From: Halorubrum sp. BOL3-1
Lineage (GTDB): Archaea; Halobacteriota; Halobacteria; Halobacteriales; Haloferacaceae
Direction of reading: 5' to 3'
Assembly: GCF_004114375.1 (NCBI RefSeq)
Contig: NZ_CP034692.1
Coordinates: 2,666,001 to 2,730,000 of the forward strand
Length of the DNA: 64,000 nt
The notes below the pieces were generated by a model. The model ran no database searches. It saw only the letters and a list, made by a program, of their open reading frames with translations, and was not told the DNA's origin. Made by a program: the position numbers and the translations under genes. Of this stretch, positions 25,582-34,554 are shown piece by piece. The first letter of the stretch is position 1. The number at the start of each line of letters is the position of its first letter.

Positions 25582-26403
25582 TCAGGCCGGCGTCGCCGCC
25601 ATCATCTCGGCGGTCTCGGCGGCCAACTCCTCGGCGTCGCCGCCCCGGAGGCGCCCGTCACCGAGCTTCAGGCGGAGCCGGGGTCGGCCGACGTCGATCG
25701 GGACCTTCTCGGTGTCGATGATCCCGAGGTCTTCGAGGCGCGTCTTCGTCCGGGAGAACGTCGCCTTCGAGGCGATGCCGACGTCTTCGCCCCACTTCGA
25801 GACGTCGTAGAGGAGCACGTCGTTCTTCGCCGCGACGAGCAGCGAGACGGTCACCTCGTCGAGGTCGACGCTCCCGTCGGTCTCGGTCGCGTCGAGGACG
25901 GCGTCGAAGTCGGCGCGGGCCTCGGTGCCGATCTCGGACTCCAACGTCTCGCGGACCCGGCTGATAGCCGGCGTGCGGAGCGTGTACGCCGCGGCGTCGT
26001 CGAAGGCGGCCCGATGAGTCTCGTACACCTCGTCGACGAACTCGCCGTCCTCGGTCGAGAGCGCGGCGACGCCTTCCCCGACGGTGACCAGCGCGACGAC
26101 CCGGGACCGGGAGACGAACAGGGCGTTGTCGACCTCGCCGTCTAACACCCGGAGGTCCAACGCGCCGTCGGCGACGAGGTCCGCGGCCCGAGACGCGACG
26201 ACGAAGTCGTCGAACACGTCCTTGAGCGTGCGTTCGTCCGCGAGCATCGACAGCGTCGGGAGGTCGTCCCGCCCGACGGCGGTCTCGACCAGCGATACGA
26301 TCGTCTCCGCCGAGGGGTCGACGACGAGCAGCTCGTCGTCGTCGCCGGCGAAGGCCGCTTCGAGCGCCGCCTCGACGTCGGCGGCCAGTAAATTCGACAC
26401 CAT
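25582..26403 (-). CDS. tbsP: Transcription regulator TbsP-like (DUF5821)
   Basis: 273 residues. An N-terminal alpha/beta domain (SNLLAADVEAALEAAF, LLVVDPSAETIVSLVE) is followed by a C-terminal winged helix-turn-helix (LLYDVSKWGEDVGIASKATFSRTKTRLEDLGIIDTEKVPIDVGRPRLRL). The arrangement and sequence match, from memory, the haloarchaeal TbsP regulator that works with TrmB on central carbon metabolism; I cannot confirm orthology here. The start ATG at 26403 has a TATA-like ATTAAATAC about 30 bases upstream, overlapping the palindrome TTAATATTAA, a possible self-regulatory site. It is divergent from glyA. Confidence 0.72.
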   Translation of the reverse strand: MVSNLLAADVEAALEAAFAGDDDELLVVDPSAETIVSLVETAVGRDDLPTLSMLADERTLKDVFDDFVVASRAADLVADGALDLRVLDGEVDNALFVSRSRVVALVTVGEGVAALSTEDGEFVDEVYETHRAAFDDAAAYTLRTPAISRVRETLESEIGTEARADFDAVLDATETDGSVDLDEVTVSLLVAAKNDVLLYDVSKWGEDVGIASKATFSRTKTRLEDLGIIDTEKVPIDVGRPRLRLKLGDGRLRGGDAEELAAETAEMMAATPA

Positions 26404-26633
26404 TTATCTCTTCGTATAAAAGCCGGTTACGTATTTAATATTAACGGGACTTGGAGGGCGAACAACCTCTGTAGAGGGCCTGAAACGGCCAAAAAGGGTA
26501 TTTCGGTCATCAGTGGGTGGCGCGGACTGTGCGACGAATCCGCCCCCGGAGCGGCGCCGCGTCTCCGGAGACGACGAGACCAATTTCCGACGGCGACGGA
26601 AGGATTAATGCGCGGTCGCGCCCGGTTTCGTGT
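26404..26633. other. Divergent promoter region between tbsP and glyA
   Basis: 230 bases with no gene. On the left is the AT-rich tbsP promoter with palindrome; on the right the glyA TATA-like GGATTAATG at 26601-26609, about 25 bases before ATG 26634. Between them lies G+C-rich sequence in which I see no feature. Confidence 0.5.
26435..26444. promoter_or_regulatory. Palindrome TTAATATTAA in the tbsP promoter
   Basis: A perfect 10-base palindrome overlaps the TATA-like sequence read on the reverse strand for tbsP. It may be an operator for TbsP itself. This rests on position and symmetry only. Confidence 0.3.
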
Positions 26634-27881
26634 ATGGACCACGAGCACGTCCGAGAGGTCGACCCGGCGGTCGCCGACGCGCTGGCCGGCGAGCGCGACA
26701 GACAGGAGCAGACGCTCGCGATGATCGCGAGCGAGAACCACGTGAGCGAGGCCGTCCTGGAGGCGCAGGGGAGCGTCCTCACCAACAAGTACGCCGAGGG
26801 CTACCCGGGCGAGCGGTACTACGCAGGCTGCGAGTACGCCGACGAGGTGGAGGAACTGGCGATCGAGCGAGCGAAGGAGCTGTGGGGCGCAGACCACGTC
26901 AACGTCCAGCCCCACTCCGGAACGCAGGCGAACCAGGCGGTGTACTACTCGGTCCTCGAACCGGGCGACAAGATCCTCTCGTTGGAACTGAACCACGGCG
27001 GCCACCTCTCGCACGGCCACCCCGCGAACTTCACCGGACAGCTGTACGACGTCGAGCAGTACGAGGTCGATCCCGAGACGGGGTACATCGATTACGAGGG
27101 GCTTCACGACACGGCGGAGTCGTTCGAGCCGGACATCATCGTCTCGGGCTACTCGGCGTACCCCCGCACGGTCGAGTGGGAGCGCATCCAGGCGGCGGCG
27201 GACGCGGTCGACGCGTACCACCTCGCGGACATCGCCCACATCACCGGACTCGTCGCCGCCGGGGTCCACCCCTCGCCGGTGGGCGTCGCGGACTTCGTCA
27301 CCGGCTCGACGCATAAGACGATCCGCGCCGGCCGCGGCGGGATCGTGATGTGCGACGAGGCGTTCGCAGACGATATCGATGCCGCCGTCTTCCCCGGCGG
27401 GCAGGGCGGCCCGCTGATGCACAACATCGCCGGCAAGGCGGTCGGGTTCGAGGAGGCGCTCGACCCCTCCTTCGAGGAGTACGCGCAGCAAGTCGTCGAC
27501 AACGCCGAGGTGCTCGGGGAGACGCTTCAGGAACACGGCCTCTCTCTGGTCTCCGGCGGCACCGACAACCACCTCGTGTTGACCGACCTGCGCGACTCGC
27601 ACCCGGACCTCTCGGGCGGCGACGCGGACGACGCGCTCGCGGCCGCGAACATCGTCCTCAACGGGAACACGGTGCCCGGCGAGACGCGGTCGCCGTTCGA
27701 CCCCTCGGGGATCCGCGCGGGCACCGCCGGACTCACCACCCGCGGCTTCGACGCCGACGCGATCGAGGAGGTCGGCGACCTGATCTACCGCGTCGTCGAC
27801 GACGTCGACAGCGAGGACGTCATCTACGAGGTCGGAGAGCGCGTCGTCGAGCTCTGCGAGGCGCACCCGCTGTACGACTGA
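26634..27881 (+). CDS. glyA: Serine hydroxymethyltransferase
   Basis: 415 residues from ATG 26634 (MDHEHVREVDPAVADALAGERDRQ). It interconverts serine and glycine with a folate-type one-carbon carrier, using PLP. Diagnostic segments are IASENHVSEAVLEAQGSVLTNKYAEGYPGERYYAGCEY, NVQPHSGTQANQAVY, HLADIAHITGLVAAG and the PLP-lysine motif FVTGSTHKTIRAGRGG. The start fits the TATA-like GGATTAATG upstream. The neighbouring mptA and MetE genes are other parts of pterin/one-carbon metabolism in this window. Confidence 0.96.
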   Translation: MDHEHVREVDPAVADALAGERDRQEQTLAMIASENHVSEAVLEAQGSVLTNKYAEGYPGERYYAGCEYADEVEELAIERAKELWGADHVNVQPHSGTQANQAVYYSVLEPGDKILSLELNHGGHLSHGHPANFTGQLYDVEQYEVDPETGYIDYEGLHDTAESFEPDIIVSGYSAYPRTVEWERIQAAADAVDAYHLADIAHITGLVAAGVHPSPVGVADFVTGSTHKTIRAGRGGIVMCDEAFADDIDAAVFPGGQGGPLMHNIAGKAVGFEEALDPSFEEYAQQVVDNAEVLGETLQEHGLSLVSGGTDNHLVLTDLRDSHPDLSGGDADDALAAANIVLNGNTVPGETRSPFDPSGIRAGTAGLTTRGFDADAIEEVGDLIYRVVDDVDSEDVIYEVGERVVELCEAHPLYD

Positions 27882-27976
27882 TCGCGGCGGCACCCTGTTC
27901 CCCCCGCGACCGACGGCGGTCCCGTCCCGCGGGACAGATCCATGCGTAAAAGTGGGGGCGGGTCACACGGGTCGGT

Positions 27977-28387
27977 ATGGACGCTCCGCCGTTTCTCGCC
28001 GCCCGCCTCGACCGCGACGCCGCGCCGCTCGCGGTCGGAGACGTGATCGCGTTGATCCTACTGTTGACCGTCGGAACGCTCAACCACACCACCGTCGAGT
28101 TCCTCACCGCGAATCCGCTGTACCTGCCGGGAGTGTACGCGCCGTTCCTGATCGGCTGGGCGGTGGTGGCACCGCTTGTCGGCGCCTACTCCGCGGGCGC
28201 GGTCGAGACCGCGAAGTCGTCGGTCCCGCTCGTCGTCAGGTCGTGGATCCCCGCCGCGTTCGTGGGACTCGCGCTCCGCGCGACCGCCTTCCGCGGCGGG
28301 GCCGAACTCACGTTCGCGGCGGTCATGCTCGTGTTGGGATCGCTCGCACTCGGCGGCTGGCGGGCGCTGTACTTCCGGCTTCGGTAG
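27977..28387 (+). CDS. DUF3054 membrane protein
   Basis: 136 residues with four predicted membrane helices. The opening LDRDAAPLAVGDVIALILLLTVGTLNHTTVEF and the helix-loop GVYAPFLIGWAVVAPLVGAY and SWIPAAFVGLALRATAFRG are the DUF3054 pattern, found in actinobacteria and haloarchaea. The function is unknown. It follows glyA by 95 bases on the same strand, but with its own possible promoter. Confidence 0.85.
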   Translation: MDAPPFLAARLDRDAAPLAVGDVIALILLLTVGTLNHTTVEFLTANPLYLPGVYAPFLIGWAVVAPLVGAYSAGAVETAKSSVPLVVRSWIPAAFVGLALRATAFRGGAELTFAAVMLVLGSLALGGWRALYFRLR

Positions 28388-28574
28388 TCGTTCCCGGTCC
28401 GTCCCGGCCCCGATCGTCGCCCGATGCCATCCTCCCGCTTCGATTCCCATCCCCGCCGCCGCGGTCCAGAACCGATTCACAAGTGATGGGTTACATCTTC
28501 GTGTTCACTGTGGAACTACCAACGAACCACGAGAAAAATTTAATACGGATTTTCAAATAGTATTCAACGGAATC

Positions 28575-28820
28575 ATGACCGGATACTACGACTACGTCCC
28601 CGGGCTCATCCCGGCAGCGCTGATCGGTGTCACCGCCCTCCTCGCCCTGTTCGGGCTGTCGCTGACGGCTGCGATGCCCGCGGGCGCGGTGGCGGCCGCC
28701 GCCGTGATGACCCACGCGACATTCGTCAGGGCGCCGGTCACCGACGACGGCTCCGCGGTCGCGGAGGCGTCGCGCCCCGCTCGCGGAGACGCGGGTCCGA
28801 GTGGGCGGTCGTCGGCGTGA
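28575..28820 (+). CDS. Small membrane protein
   Basis: 81 residues from ATG 28575. It begins MTGYYDYVPGLIPAALIGVT and has two hydrophobic helices (residues 9-30 and 34-50), with a Ser/Ala/Asp-rich tail. The TATA-like TTTAATACGG around 28537 and the surrounding AT-rich sequence support this start rather than the longer open frame. The pattern (short N-terminal YYDYVPG, two helices) recurs in haloarchaeal small membrane proteins; no function is known. Confidence 0.7.
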   Translation: MTGYYDYVPGLIPAALIGVTALLALFGLSLTAAMPAGAVAAAAVMTHATFVRAPVTDDGSAVAEASRPARGDAGPSGRSSA

Positions 28821-28878
28821 CGCTCGGCCGATCGCCGCGTCCTGTACAGTTTAGTTCCCGCACCTCGACGGGTCGAGT

Positions 28879-29880
28879 ATGACCGACGCCTTGTTCTTAT
28901 CGAGCGCCGAGGTCGACGACCTCGCGGAGCCGGCCGACTACGTCGCCGCCGTGCGCGACGCCTACCGACAGGTGGGCGAGGGCGCGCCCGCGGAGCCGCG
29001 AACGACGCTGCGCAACCGCGAGCCGCCCGGAATGTTCACGAGCTACGCCGCCGTGCTTCCCGAGACGGGCGCGATGGGCGGGTACACCTACTCCGCGGGG
29101 TTCGGCGCCGGCGACGCGTGGTTCATGACGCCGCTCTTCGACGCCGAGTCGGGCGAACCGCTCGCGGTGATCGACGGCGCGTCGATGAACCCGTTCAAGA
29201 CCGGCGCGACGGGCGGGGTCGCGGTCGACGCGCTCGCCCGCGAGGACGCGACCGAACTCGCCGTGATCGGCAGCGGCGCGCAGGCGCGCGGACAGATCGC
29301 CGCGACCGCGACGGTCCGCGAGTTCGAGGCGGTCCGCGTCTTCTCCCCGACCCCGGAGAACCGCGAGTCGTTCGCCGCCGACTTCGACGAGCGCCTCGCC
29401 GCGGACGTCTCCGCGGTCGCGAGCGCGAGCGCCGCGTTGGCGGGCGCGGACGTGGCCATCACCGCGACGACCGCGAGCGACCCCGTCGTCGACGACGCCG
29501 ACGTCGAGCCGGGAACGCACGTCACGGCGATGGGTCAGTACCACCCGGAGAAGAACGAACTCCCGCCCGAACTCGTCGCGCGAGCCACCTACGTCCCCGA
29601 CCTCCGAGCGCGCGCGACCCAGGACGCCGGCTCGTACCTCGCCGCGGTCGACGCCGGCCTGATCGAGGAAGGAGAGGGGATCGCGGCCGACCTCGGCGAG
29701 GTCGTCGCGGGCGACCACCCCGGCCGGACGAGCGACGACGAGGTGACGGTCTTCGACTCCGGCGGCACCGGCGTCGAGACGGTCGCGGCCGCGCACATGC
29801 TCTACGAACGGGCGACCGAGGCGGGTCGGGGACAGACCATCGACTTCGCGCCCGCGAGCGAGGCGCTGACCGGCGAGTAG
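28879..29880 (+). CDS. Ornithine cyclodeaminase/mu-crystallin family protein
   Basis: 333 residues. NAD(P)-binding enzyme family including ornithine cyclodeaminase, archaeal alanine dehydrogenase and imine reductases. Visible are the substrate region GYTYSAGFGAGDAWF, the NAD Rossmann motif AVIGSGAQARGQIAATATV, and GATGGVAVDALAREDA. The length matches the family. Archaeal alanine dehydrogenase is a plausible activity, but the specificity cannot be read from sequence alone. Confidence 0.87.
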   Translation: MTDALFLSSAEVDDLAEPADYVAAVRDAYRQVGEGAPAEPRTTLRNREPPGMFTSYAAVLPETGAMGGYTYSAGFGAGDAWFMTPLFDAESGEPLAVIDGASMNPFKTGATGGVAVDALAREDATELAVIGSGAQARGQIAATATVREFEAVRVFSPTPENRESFAADFDERLAADVSAVASASAALAGADVAITATTASDPVVDDADVEPGTHVTAMGQYHPEKNELPPELVARATYVPDLRARATQDAGSYLAAVDAGLIEEGEGIAADLGEVVAGDHPGRTSDDEVTVFDSGGTGVETVAAAHMLYERATEAGRGQTIDFAPASEALTGE

Positions 29881-29960
29881 TCGGGTACTGACCGGCGGGT
29901 TGTCGGGCGCTGACCGGGAGGGACGGGAAATTCAAGTGCGCTGCCCGCCTCTCCGTCGAC

Positions 29961-30503
29961 ATGCTCATCGGCATCGTCTCCGACACGCACGACGATCTCG
30001 CCGCCGCCGGGGCGGCCGTCTCGCTGTTCGAGCGCGAGGGGGTCGACGCTGTCGTTCACTGCGGCGACTTCGTCGCACCCTTCTCCGTGACACCGTTCGA
30101 CGCCGACTTCGGGTTTCACGCGGTCCGCGGGAACAACGACGGCGAGTGGGCCGTCAAGTCGACCGTCGAGGCGTTCGGCACGTATCACGGCGAGGCGGCG
30201 CACCTCGCGTTCGACGGTAGCGACGACACGGGCGGCGACGACGCGGACGCTGTCGATGTCGCGGTCACCCACGGGACGAGCGGCCTCCTCGTGGACGCGC
30301 TCGTCGACTGCGGCGACTACGACTACGTGTTCCACGGCCACACCCACGCGCACGGCGTCGAGGCCCGTGACGGAACCGTCCGCGTGAATCCGGGCGGGCT
30401 CCCGATCCCGGTCGAGGGCGCGGACGACGCCTTCCGGGTCGCGTCGCTCGACACCGCCGAGTCCGGCGTCGACGCGGTGACGCACCACGTCCTCGACTCA
30501 TAA
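29961..30503 (+). CDS. Metallophosphoesterase, YfcE/MJ0936 type
   Basis: 180 residues. All five metal-binding motifs of calcineurin-like phosphodiesterases are present in order: IVSDTHDD, VVHCGDFVA, VRGNNDGEW, VTHGTSG and FHGHTHAHG. The short single-domain form matches the YfcE/MJ0936 group, which hydrolyses phosphodiesters in vitro. An acidic insert DGSDDTGGDDADAVD before the fourth motif is halophile-like. Its TAA stop codon lies exactly where element copy B begins. Confidence 0.92.
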   Translation: MLIGIVSDTHDDLAAAGAAVSLFEREGVDAVVHCGDFVAPFSVTPFDADFGFHAVRGNNDGEWAVKSTVEAFGTYHGEAAHLAFDGSDDTGGDDADAVDVAVTHGTSGLLVDALVDCGDYDYVFHGHTHAHGVEARDGTVRVNPGGLPIPVEGADDAFRVASLDTAESGVDAVTHHVLDS

Positions 30504-30710
30504 ATAGCTACCAGCAGATCGACGGCGGACACCTCCAAAACCCCAGCCGCGAGCCCTCGCGGCTGCCCCTTTGAGTCCCGCCCCGCACAGCACCGCAACC
30601 GCAGCCTCACGCCTCCCCAGCCTCGTCGTCGGCTCCCGGTGGTCGCCGCCGACTCCCTCGCGCGTGCGACCCGCGGCCTCCGGCCGCCCGTCGGCACGCG
30701 CCACCGCGCC
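30502..30710 (-). repeat. Dispersed structured element, copy B (shortest form)
   Basis: Reverse-strand copy of about 209 bases, the most compact of the six. Reading the reverse strand, a TATA-like TTATAAATAAC precedes the head; P1 pairs GCGCGTGC with GCACGCGC (plus-strand 30694-30701 with 30660-30667) and has the cap GCGGCC-gga-GGCCGC; P2 pairs GTCGGC with GCCGAC; the core carries GACTCAAAGGGGCAG. P3 is only CAGCCGCGAG-gg-CTCGCGGCTG. The tail runs to CTATTTATGA beside the stop codon of the phosphoesterase gene. Confidence 0.8.
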
Positions 30711-30803
30711 GTTATTTATAAGAGGTCGCGCCGCCGCGAGCTGGCATTTAAGCCGCGATTACACCCCCGAGTTTTATCGCCGCTCGCTCGCTCAGTTACG
30801 CCT

Positions 30804-32525
30804 ATGAGACACGCACAGGGACCGCTCCTCACGATCGACCTGACCAATCGGACCGCGTCGACGAGGCCGATCGACGACCGGCTCGCGTCGTTCGCCGGCG
30901 GCCGCGGGCTGAACACGTCGCTCGCGTACGACCGGATCCCGTTCGACGCCGACCCGCTCGGCCCGGAGAACCGACTGTACCTCTCGACCGGGCCGATGCA
31001 GTACTCGACGACCTCCTACACGGGCCGGATGGCCGCGACGGGCCTCTCGCCGCTCACGAACGGCCTGTGCTCATCGAACGCGGGCGGGTTCCTCTCGCGG
31101 AACGTCACGGGCGCGGGGTACGCCGCGGTCGAGCTCGTCGGCGCGAGCGACGACCTCCTCGCGGTCCACGTCCGCGAGATCGGTCCGGACGGTGAGCCGG
31201 ACGTGACCTTCGAGGCGGTCTCGGACCTGGAGCAGGCGGAGGTGTCGGCCGTCTCGGACCGCTTCGCGGAGACGCACGACTTGGAGCCGCAACACGTCGC
31301 CTGCATCGGTCCCGCGGGCGAGAACGGGGTCCGGTTCGCGTCGGTCATGACTTCGGACACGCGGGCGTTCGGGCGCGGCGGGCTGGGGGCCGTCCTCGGG
31401 TCGAAGGGCGTGAAGGCGCTCACCTTCGACGGCGATGCGGACGCCGAAATCGACCTCGACTGGCCGGACGACGCGGGCGAGGTCCACCGCGAGGCCGCCA
31501 CCTCCGACTCGATCATGAAACGGCAGGGGACGACGAGCGTGACGGAGCTGGCAAACGAGGTGGACGCGCTCCCGTCGTACTACTTCGCGGAGCGGTCGTT
31601 CGAGGGCGTCGAGGGCATCTCCGGCGACCGCGTCGAGGAGAAGAAGCACGAGAAGGGGACCTGCTCCAGCTGCGCGTTCGCCTGTAAGCTCCCGACCCGC
31701 GACGAGGAGACGGGCGTCGAGACGGAGGGCCCGGAGTTCGAGACCGTGATGGCGTTCGGGTCGAACGCGGGCGTCGACGACGTCGTCGACGTGATGCGCG
31801 CCAACGAGCTGTGCGACGAACTGGGGATGGACACCATCTCCTGTGGCGACGTCGTTTCGATGTTCTTAGAGAGCGAAGACGAGTTCGGCAACGCGGGGCT
31901 GGTCCGCTCGCTCGTCGAGCAGATCGCCTACCGCGAGGGGGTCGGCGACAAGCTCGCGGAGGGCGTCCACCGCGCCCACGCGGAGTTCGGCGCGGCGGAC
32001 TGGACGGTGAAGGGGATGGAGTTCTCCGGCCACGACGGCCGCGCGCTCAACGGGCAGGGGCTCGCGTTCGCGACCGCGAACCGCGGCGCGGACCACATGT
32101 ACGGAGAGTTCTACCCCTACGAGTACCCGCTCGTCGACCCCGACGACGCGCTCGACCCCGAGGGGCTCGACGGGAAGCCGCCGAAGCTCGTCGAGAAGGA
32201 GAACCGCAACGCGGTCCTCGACTCGGCGGTCGTCTGTAAGTTCTCGCGGGGCACCGTCACCGACGACCGGCTCGCGGCGCTGCTCGACGCCGACTACGAC
32301 GACCTTCTGGCGCTCGGCGCGCGGGTCGTGGAGCTGGAGCGGGCGTTCAACAACGCCCGCGGCTTCGACCGCGGCGACGACACGCTCCCCTACGCCGACG
32401 CGATCGAGGGGTTCGACGCGGCGCTCTCGGAGTACTACGCGATTCGGGGCTGGAACGACGACGGCACGGTCCCCGGTCACGGCGACGGTCTCGACGCGGG
32501 GAGCCGGGCGACCGCGGACGACTGA
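30804..32525 (+). CDS. Aldehyde:ferredoxin oxidoreductase (AOR family)
   Basis: 573 residues from ATG 30804, which lies 26 bases after TATA box GTTTTATC (30771-30778). AOR enzymes oxidise aldehydes to acids using a tungsten (or molybdenum) bis-pterin cofactor and a 4Fe-4S cluster, reducing ferredoxin. The cluster ligands are CSSCAFACK (C287, C290, C294) and C478 in VVCKFSRG. The pterin-binding N-terminal domain shows GGRGLNTSLAYDRIP and TSYTGRMAATGLSPLT. No accessory cofactor genes are adjacent, so it depends on genes elsewhere. Confidence 0.93.
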   Translation: MRHAQGPLLTIDLTNRTASTRPIDDRLASFAGGRGLNTSLAYDRIPFDADPLGPENRLYLSTGPMQYSTTSYTGRMAATGLSPLTNGLCSSNAGGFLSRNVTGAGYAAVELVGASDDLLAVHVREIGPDGEPDVTFEAVSDLEQAEVSAVSDRFAETHDLEPQHVACIGPAGENGVRFASVMTSDTRAFGRGGLGAVLGSKGVKALTFDGDADAEIDLDWPDDAGEVHREAATSDSIMKRQGTTSVTELANEVDALPSYYFAERSFEGVEGISGDRVEEKKHEKGTCSSCAFACKLPTRDEETGVETEGPEFETVMAFGSNAGVDDVVDVMRANELCDELGMDTISCGDVVSMFLESEDEFGNAGLVRSLVEQIAYREGVGDKLAEGVHRAHAEFGAADWTVKGMEFSGHDGRALNGQGLAFATANRGADHMYGEFYPYEYPLVDPDDALDPEGLDGKPPKLVEKENRNAVLDSAVVCKFSRGTVTDDRLAALLDADYDDLLALGARVVELERAFNNARGFDRGDDTLPYADAIEGFDAALSEYYAIRGWNDDGTVPGHGDGLDAGSRATADD

Positions 32526-32582
32526 CCGCCCGGCGTCCGGGCCGGTCGCGGCCGCCGTTTCGCGCGTCGCTCTCGCGGATTT

Positions 32583-33368
32583 TCACGCTTCGATCCCGCG
32601 GAACTCGAACCGCGCGCCGCCGTCCGTACCTGACGTGACCTCGACCGTCCAGCCGTGCGCCTCCGCGACCTCGGCGACGATGCTCAGTCCGAATCCGGTG
32701 CCGTCGGGGTCCGTCGAGACCCCCGGACTCGAACACCTCCCACGAGATGCTTCGCCCCTCCGTAGTGTAGGTCTGGTGGTCGCCGACGACCTCGTCGGCC
32801 GTCACCGTCCAGAAGACGGGTTCTAACAGGCCTCGGTCCGCGTCGTACAGCCAGATCGCCGCGATCGAGTGGTCCAGAACCTCCTCGACGTACTCGACGG
32901 CGGCCTCCGCGGCCGCCTCCCTGTCGGTGGTTTTCAAGAGATCCTGCGTCGCCTCGTGGAGGGCCTCTAAGGTCTGCGTCCGCCGGTGGAGGTCTGTCTC
33001 CGCCCCGCGCTCGTCGCTGGCGTCGACGACCGTGACGAGCAGGTGCGTCTCGCCGTCCCGGTCGAGGGAGGCGAACCCGAGCGTCACGGGCAGCGCGCTC
33101 CCGTCGGCCCGACGGGCGGAGAGGTCGAGACCGACGGCGATCGACCGGGGCTCGGGGTCGGCGACGTAGCGGCGGAGCTCGTCGCCCGCCTCCCCCTCGT
33201 CGGGGTCGAAGAACAGCTCCCCGACGGCCATCCCGACTAGGTCGTCGCGGGCGTGTCCGAACACGGACTCCACGCCGGCGTTCCCGCCCGGACGACGCCG
33301 TCGACGTCGACGATCACGACCGGGTCGGGGAGCGCGTCGAGCGCCGCCGGGAACCGGTCTATCGTCAC
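32583..33368 (-). pseudogene. Decayed sensor histidine kinase (PAS-GAF, core of kinase deleted)
   Basis: Starts at GTG 33368, overlapping the stop codon of the DUF5806 gene. The frame reads FPAALDALPDPVVIVDVDGVVRA, then shifts at about 33285, where one base is missing (GGGAACGCC instead of the expected GCGAACGCC), and continues as a PAS domain (NAGVESVFGHARDDLVGM), then a GAF domain (ATQDLLKTTDREAAAEAAV, IAAIWLYD). At about 32721-32745 the GAF reaches WEVFESG and is joined directly to [15 protein letters not shown], the ATP-binding G2 box, with one extra G. The His phospho-site and the N and G1 boxes are absent. The C-terminus ends at TGA 32583-32585. It cannot encode an active kinase. Confidence 0.8.
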
Positions 33369-34093
33369 TCCTCCGTCGGCTCGTGGACGTGGCCGCACTC
33401 GGGACAGCGGACCTCCTCGCCGCGGAGGTCCGCCGAGGAGGCGCGCACGTCGCGCATCACCTCGCTGATCTTGTCTTCGGCCTCCAGCTCGTCGGCGACC
33501 GCGAGGTCGACGCCCTCAACTTCGAGGAGGAACTTCGCGACCTCCGTCACCTCGTACATCATCTCGTCTAAGTCCTCGGCGGTGAAGAAGCCGGACATCG
33601 CGCCGTAGAGGAACGTCGCGCCCGCCTTCGTCACCTTCTCCTCGAAGGAGTAGCGCGCCTGATTGACCGCCTGCGGCGTGTACGTGTCGGTCATAAAGGG
33701 AACGAGTTCGGGGAGGTTCTCGCCGATCTTCGTCATCTCGACGCCGGTCTCGGTGCGGAAGTCGGCGCAGAGCCGCGCGATCGCCCACTCGCGGGCCGTG
33801 ATGTACGTCCGGTCGCGCAGGAAATCGTTGACGCGCTCGTAGCGCGCTCCGTCCATCTTCTTGAACCGCTCGTACTTGTGGACGTCGCCGGGCACGTCGT
33901 CACCGGTCGCGTCGCCGGGGGTGTCCGTCTCTCTTCCGGCCTCGCCGGTCGCGTCGTCGGGGGCGTCCGTCTCTCCTCCGGCCTCGTCGGTCGCGTCGCC
34001 GGGGGCGTCACCGGTCTCGGAGGGTGAGCGGTCGGCGGTCGAATCGCCGGTCTCGTCGGCCGAGTCGGCCGCCGGACCGGTGTGATCGCTCAT
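33365..34093 (-). CDS. DUF5806 protein with C-terminal zinc ribbon
   Basis: 242 residues from ATG 34093. The N-terminal 75 residues are an acidic low-complexity region with a 14-residue repeat (about two and a half copies of GDATGEAGRETDTP-like sequence). The conserved part starts at DVHKYERFKKMDGARYERVNDFLRDRTYITAREWAIARLCADFRTE and is helical. It ends in CPECGHVHEPTEE, half of a zinc ribbon. The family is haloarchaeal and, from memory, is called DUF5806; no function is known. It overlaps the pseudogene kinase downstream by four bases. Confidence 0.82.
   Translation of the reverse strand: MSDHTGPAADSADETGDSTADRSPSETGDAPGDATDEAGGETDAPDDATGEAGRETDTPGDATGDDVPGDVHKYERFKKMDGARYERVNDFLRDRTYITAREWAIARLCADFRTETGVEMTKIGENLPELVPFMTDTYTPQAVNQARYSFEEKVTKAGATFLYGAMSGFFTAEDLDEMMYEVTEVAKFLLEVEGVDLAVADELEAEDKISEVMRDVRASSADLRGEEVRCPECGHVHEPTEE
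33903..34010. repeat. 42-base tandem repeat inside the DUF5806 gene
   Basis: Two and a half in-frame 42-base units (each beginning GTCGCGTCG on the plus strand) encode the repeated Gly-Asp-Ala-Thr/Glu/Pro segment. The copies differ at a few positions. In-frame expansion of an acidic linker is the simplest reading. Confidence 0.75.
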
Positions 34094-34185
34094 ACCGTTG
34101 AAACTCCGCGGGCGGGCAAAAGCCTTGTCGGTGGTCGTCGCCGCCCGGAGATCCATTTTTATACCGCCGCGCGGAGGGGTACCAC

Positions 34186-34554
34186 ATGAAGGTGCTTTGC
34201 GGGATCGGCGGCAGCGACGACTCGCTCCGCGCGCTCGACCGGACGGTCGAGCGCGCGGCGGCCGCGAACGACGACCTGACGATCGCCGTGGTCGACAACG
34301 ACGACTCCTCGACGTCGCCCGACGAGGTCACGGACCGCGCCGCGGCGACGGTCGACGGGGCGGGGATCGACGCCGAGGTGCGACGCGTCGAGGGAGACCC
34401 GGGGAGCCGACTGGTCGAGATAGCCGAGACGGAGGGGTTCGAGGAGATCGTCTTGGGCGGGGGACACACGAGTCCGATGGGGAAGATCACGATCGGCTCG
34501 ATCGCGGAGTTCGTCCTGTTGAACGCCAAGACCTCGGTCACGCTGGTCAGATGA
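34186..34554 (+). CDS. UspA-family universal stress protein (short)
   Basis: 122 residues. [23 protein letters not shown] is the family's N-terminal strand-helix, and [41 protein letters not shown] at the end matches the ATP-binding G-x2-G-x9-G(S/T) signature ([15 protein letters not shown]). The TATA box TTTTTATAC at 34156-34164 is 22-30 bases before ATG 34186. It is coupled to the next acetyltransferase gene, whose ATG overlaps the TGA. Confidence 0.9.
   Translation: MKVLCGIGGSDDSLRALDRTVERAAAANDDLTIAVVDNDDSSTSPDEVTDRAAATVDGAGIDAEVRRVEGDPGSRLVEIAETEGFEEIVLGGGHTSPMGKITIGSIAEFVLLNAKTSVTLVR

Noticed and set aside
26427..27893. A reverse-strand 488-codon frame opposite glyA
   Set aside because: It is the shadow of glyA; the residues are Val/Arg/Asp-rich without any domain, while the forward frame is a complete serine hydroxymethyltransferase.
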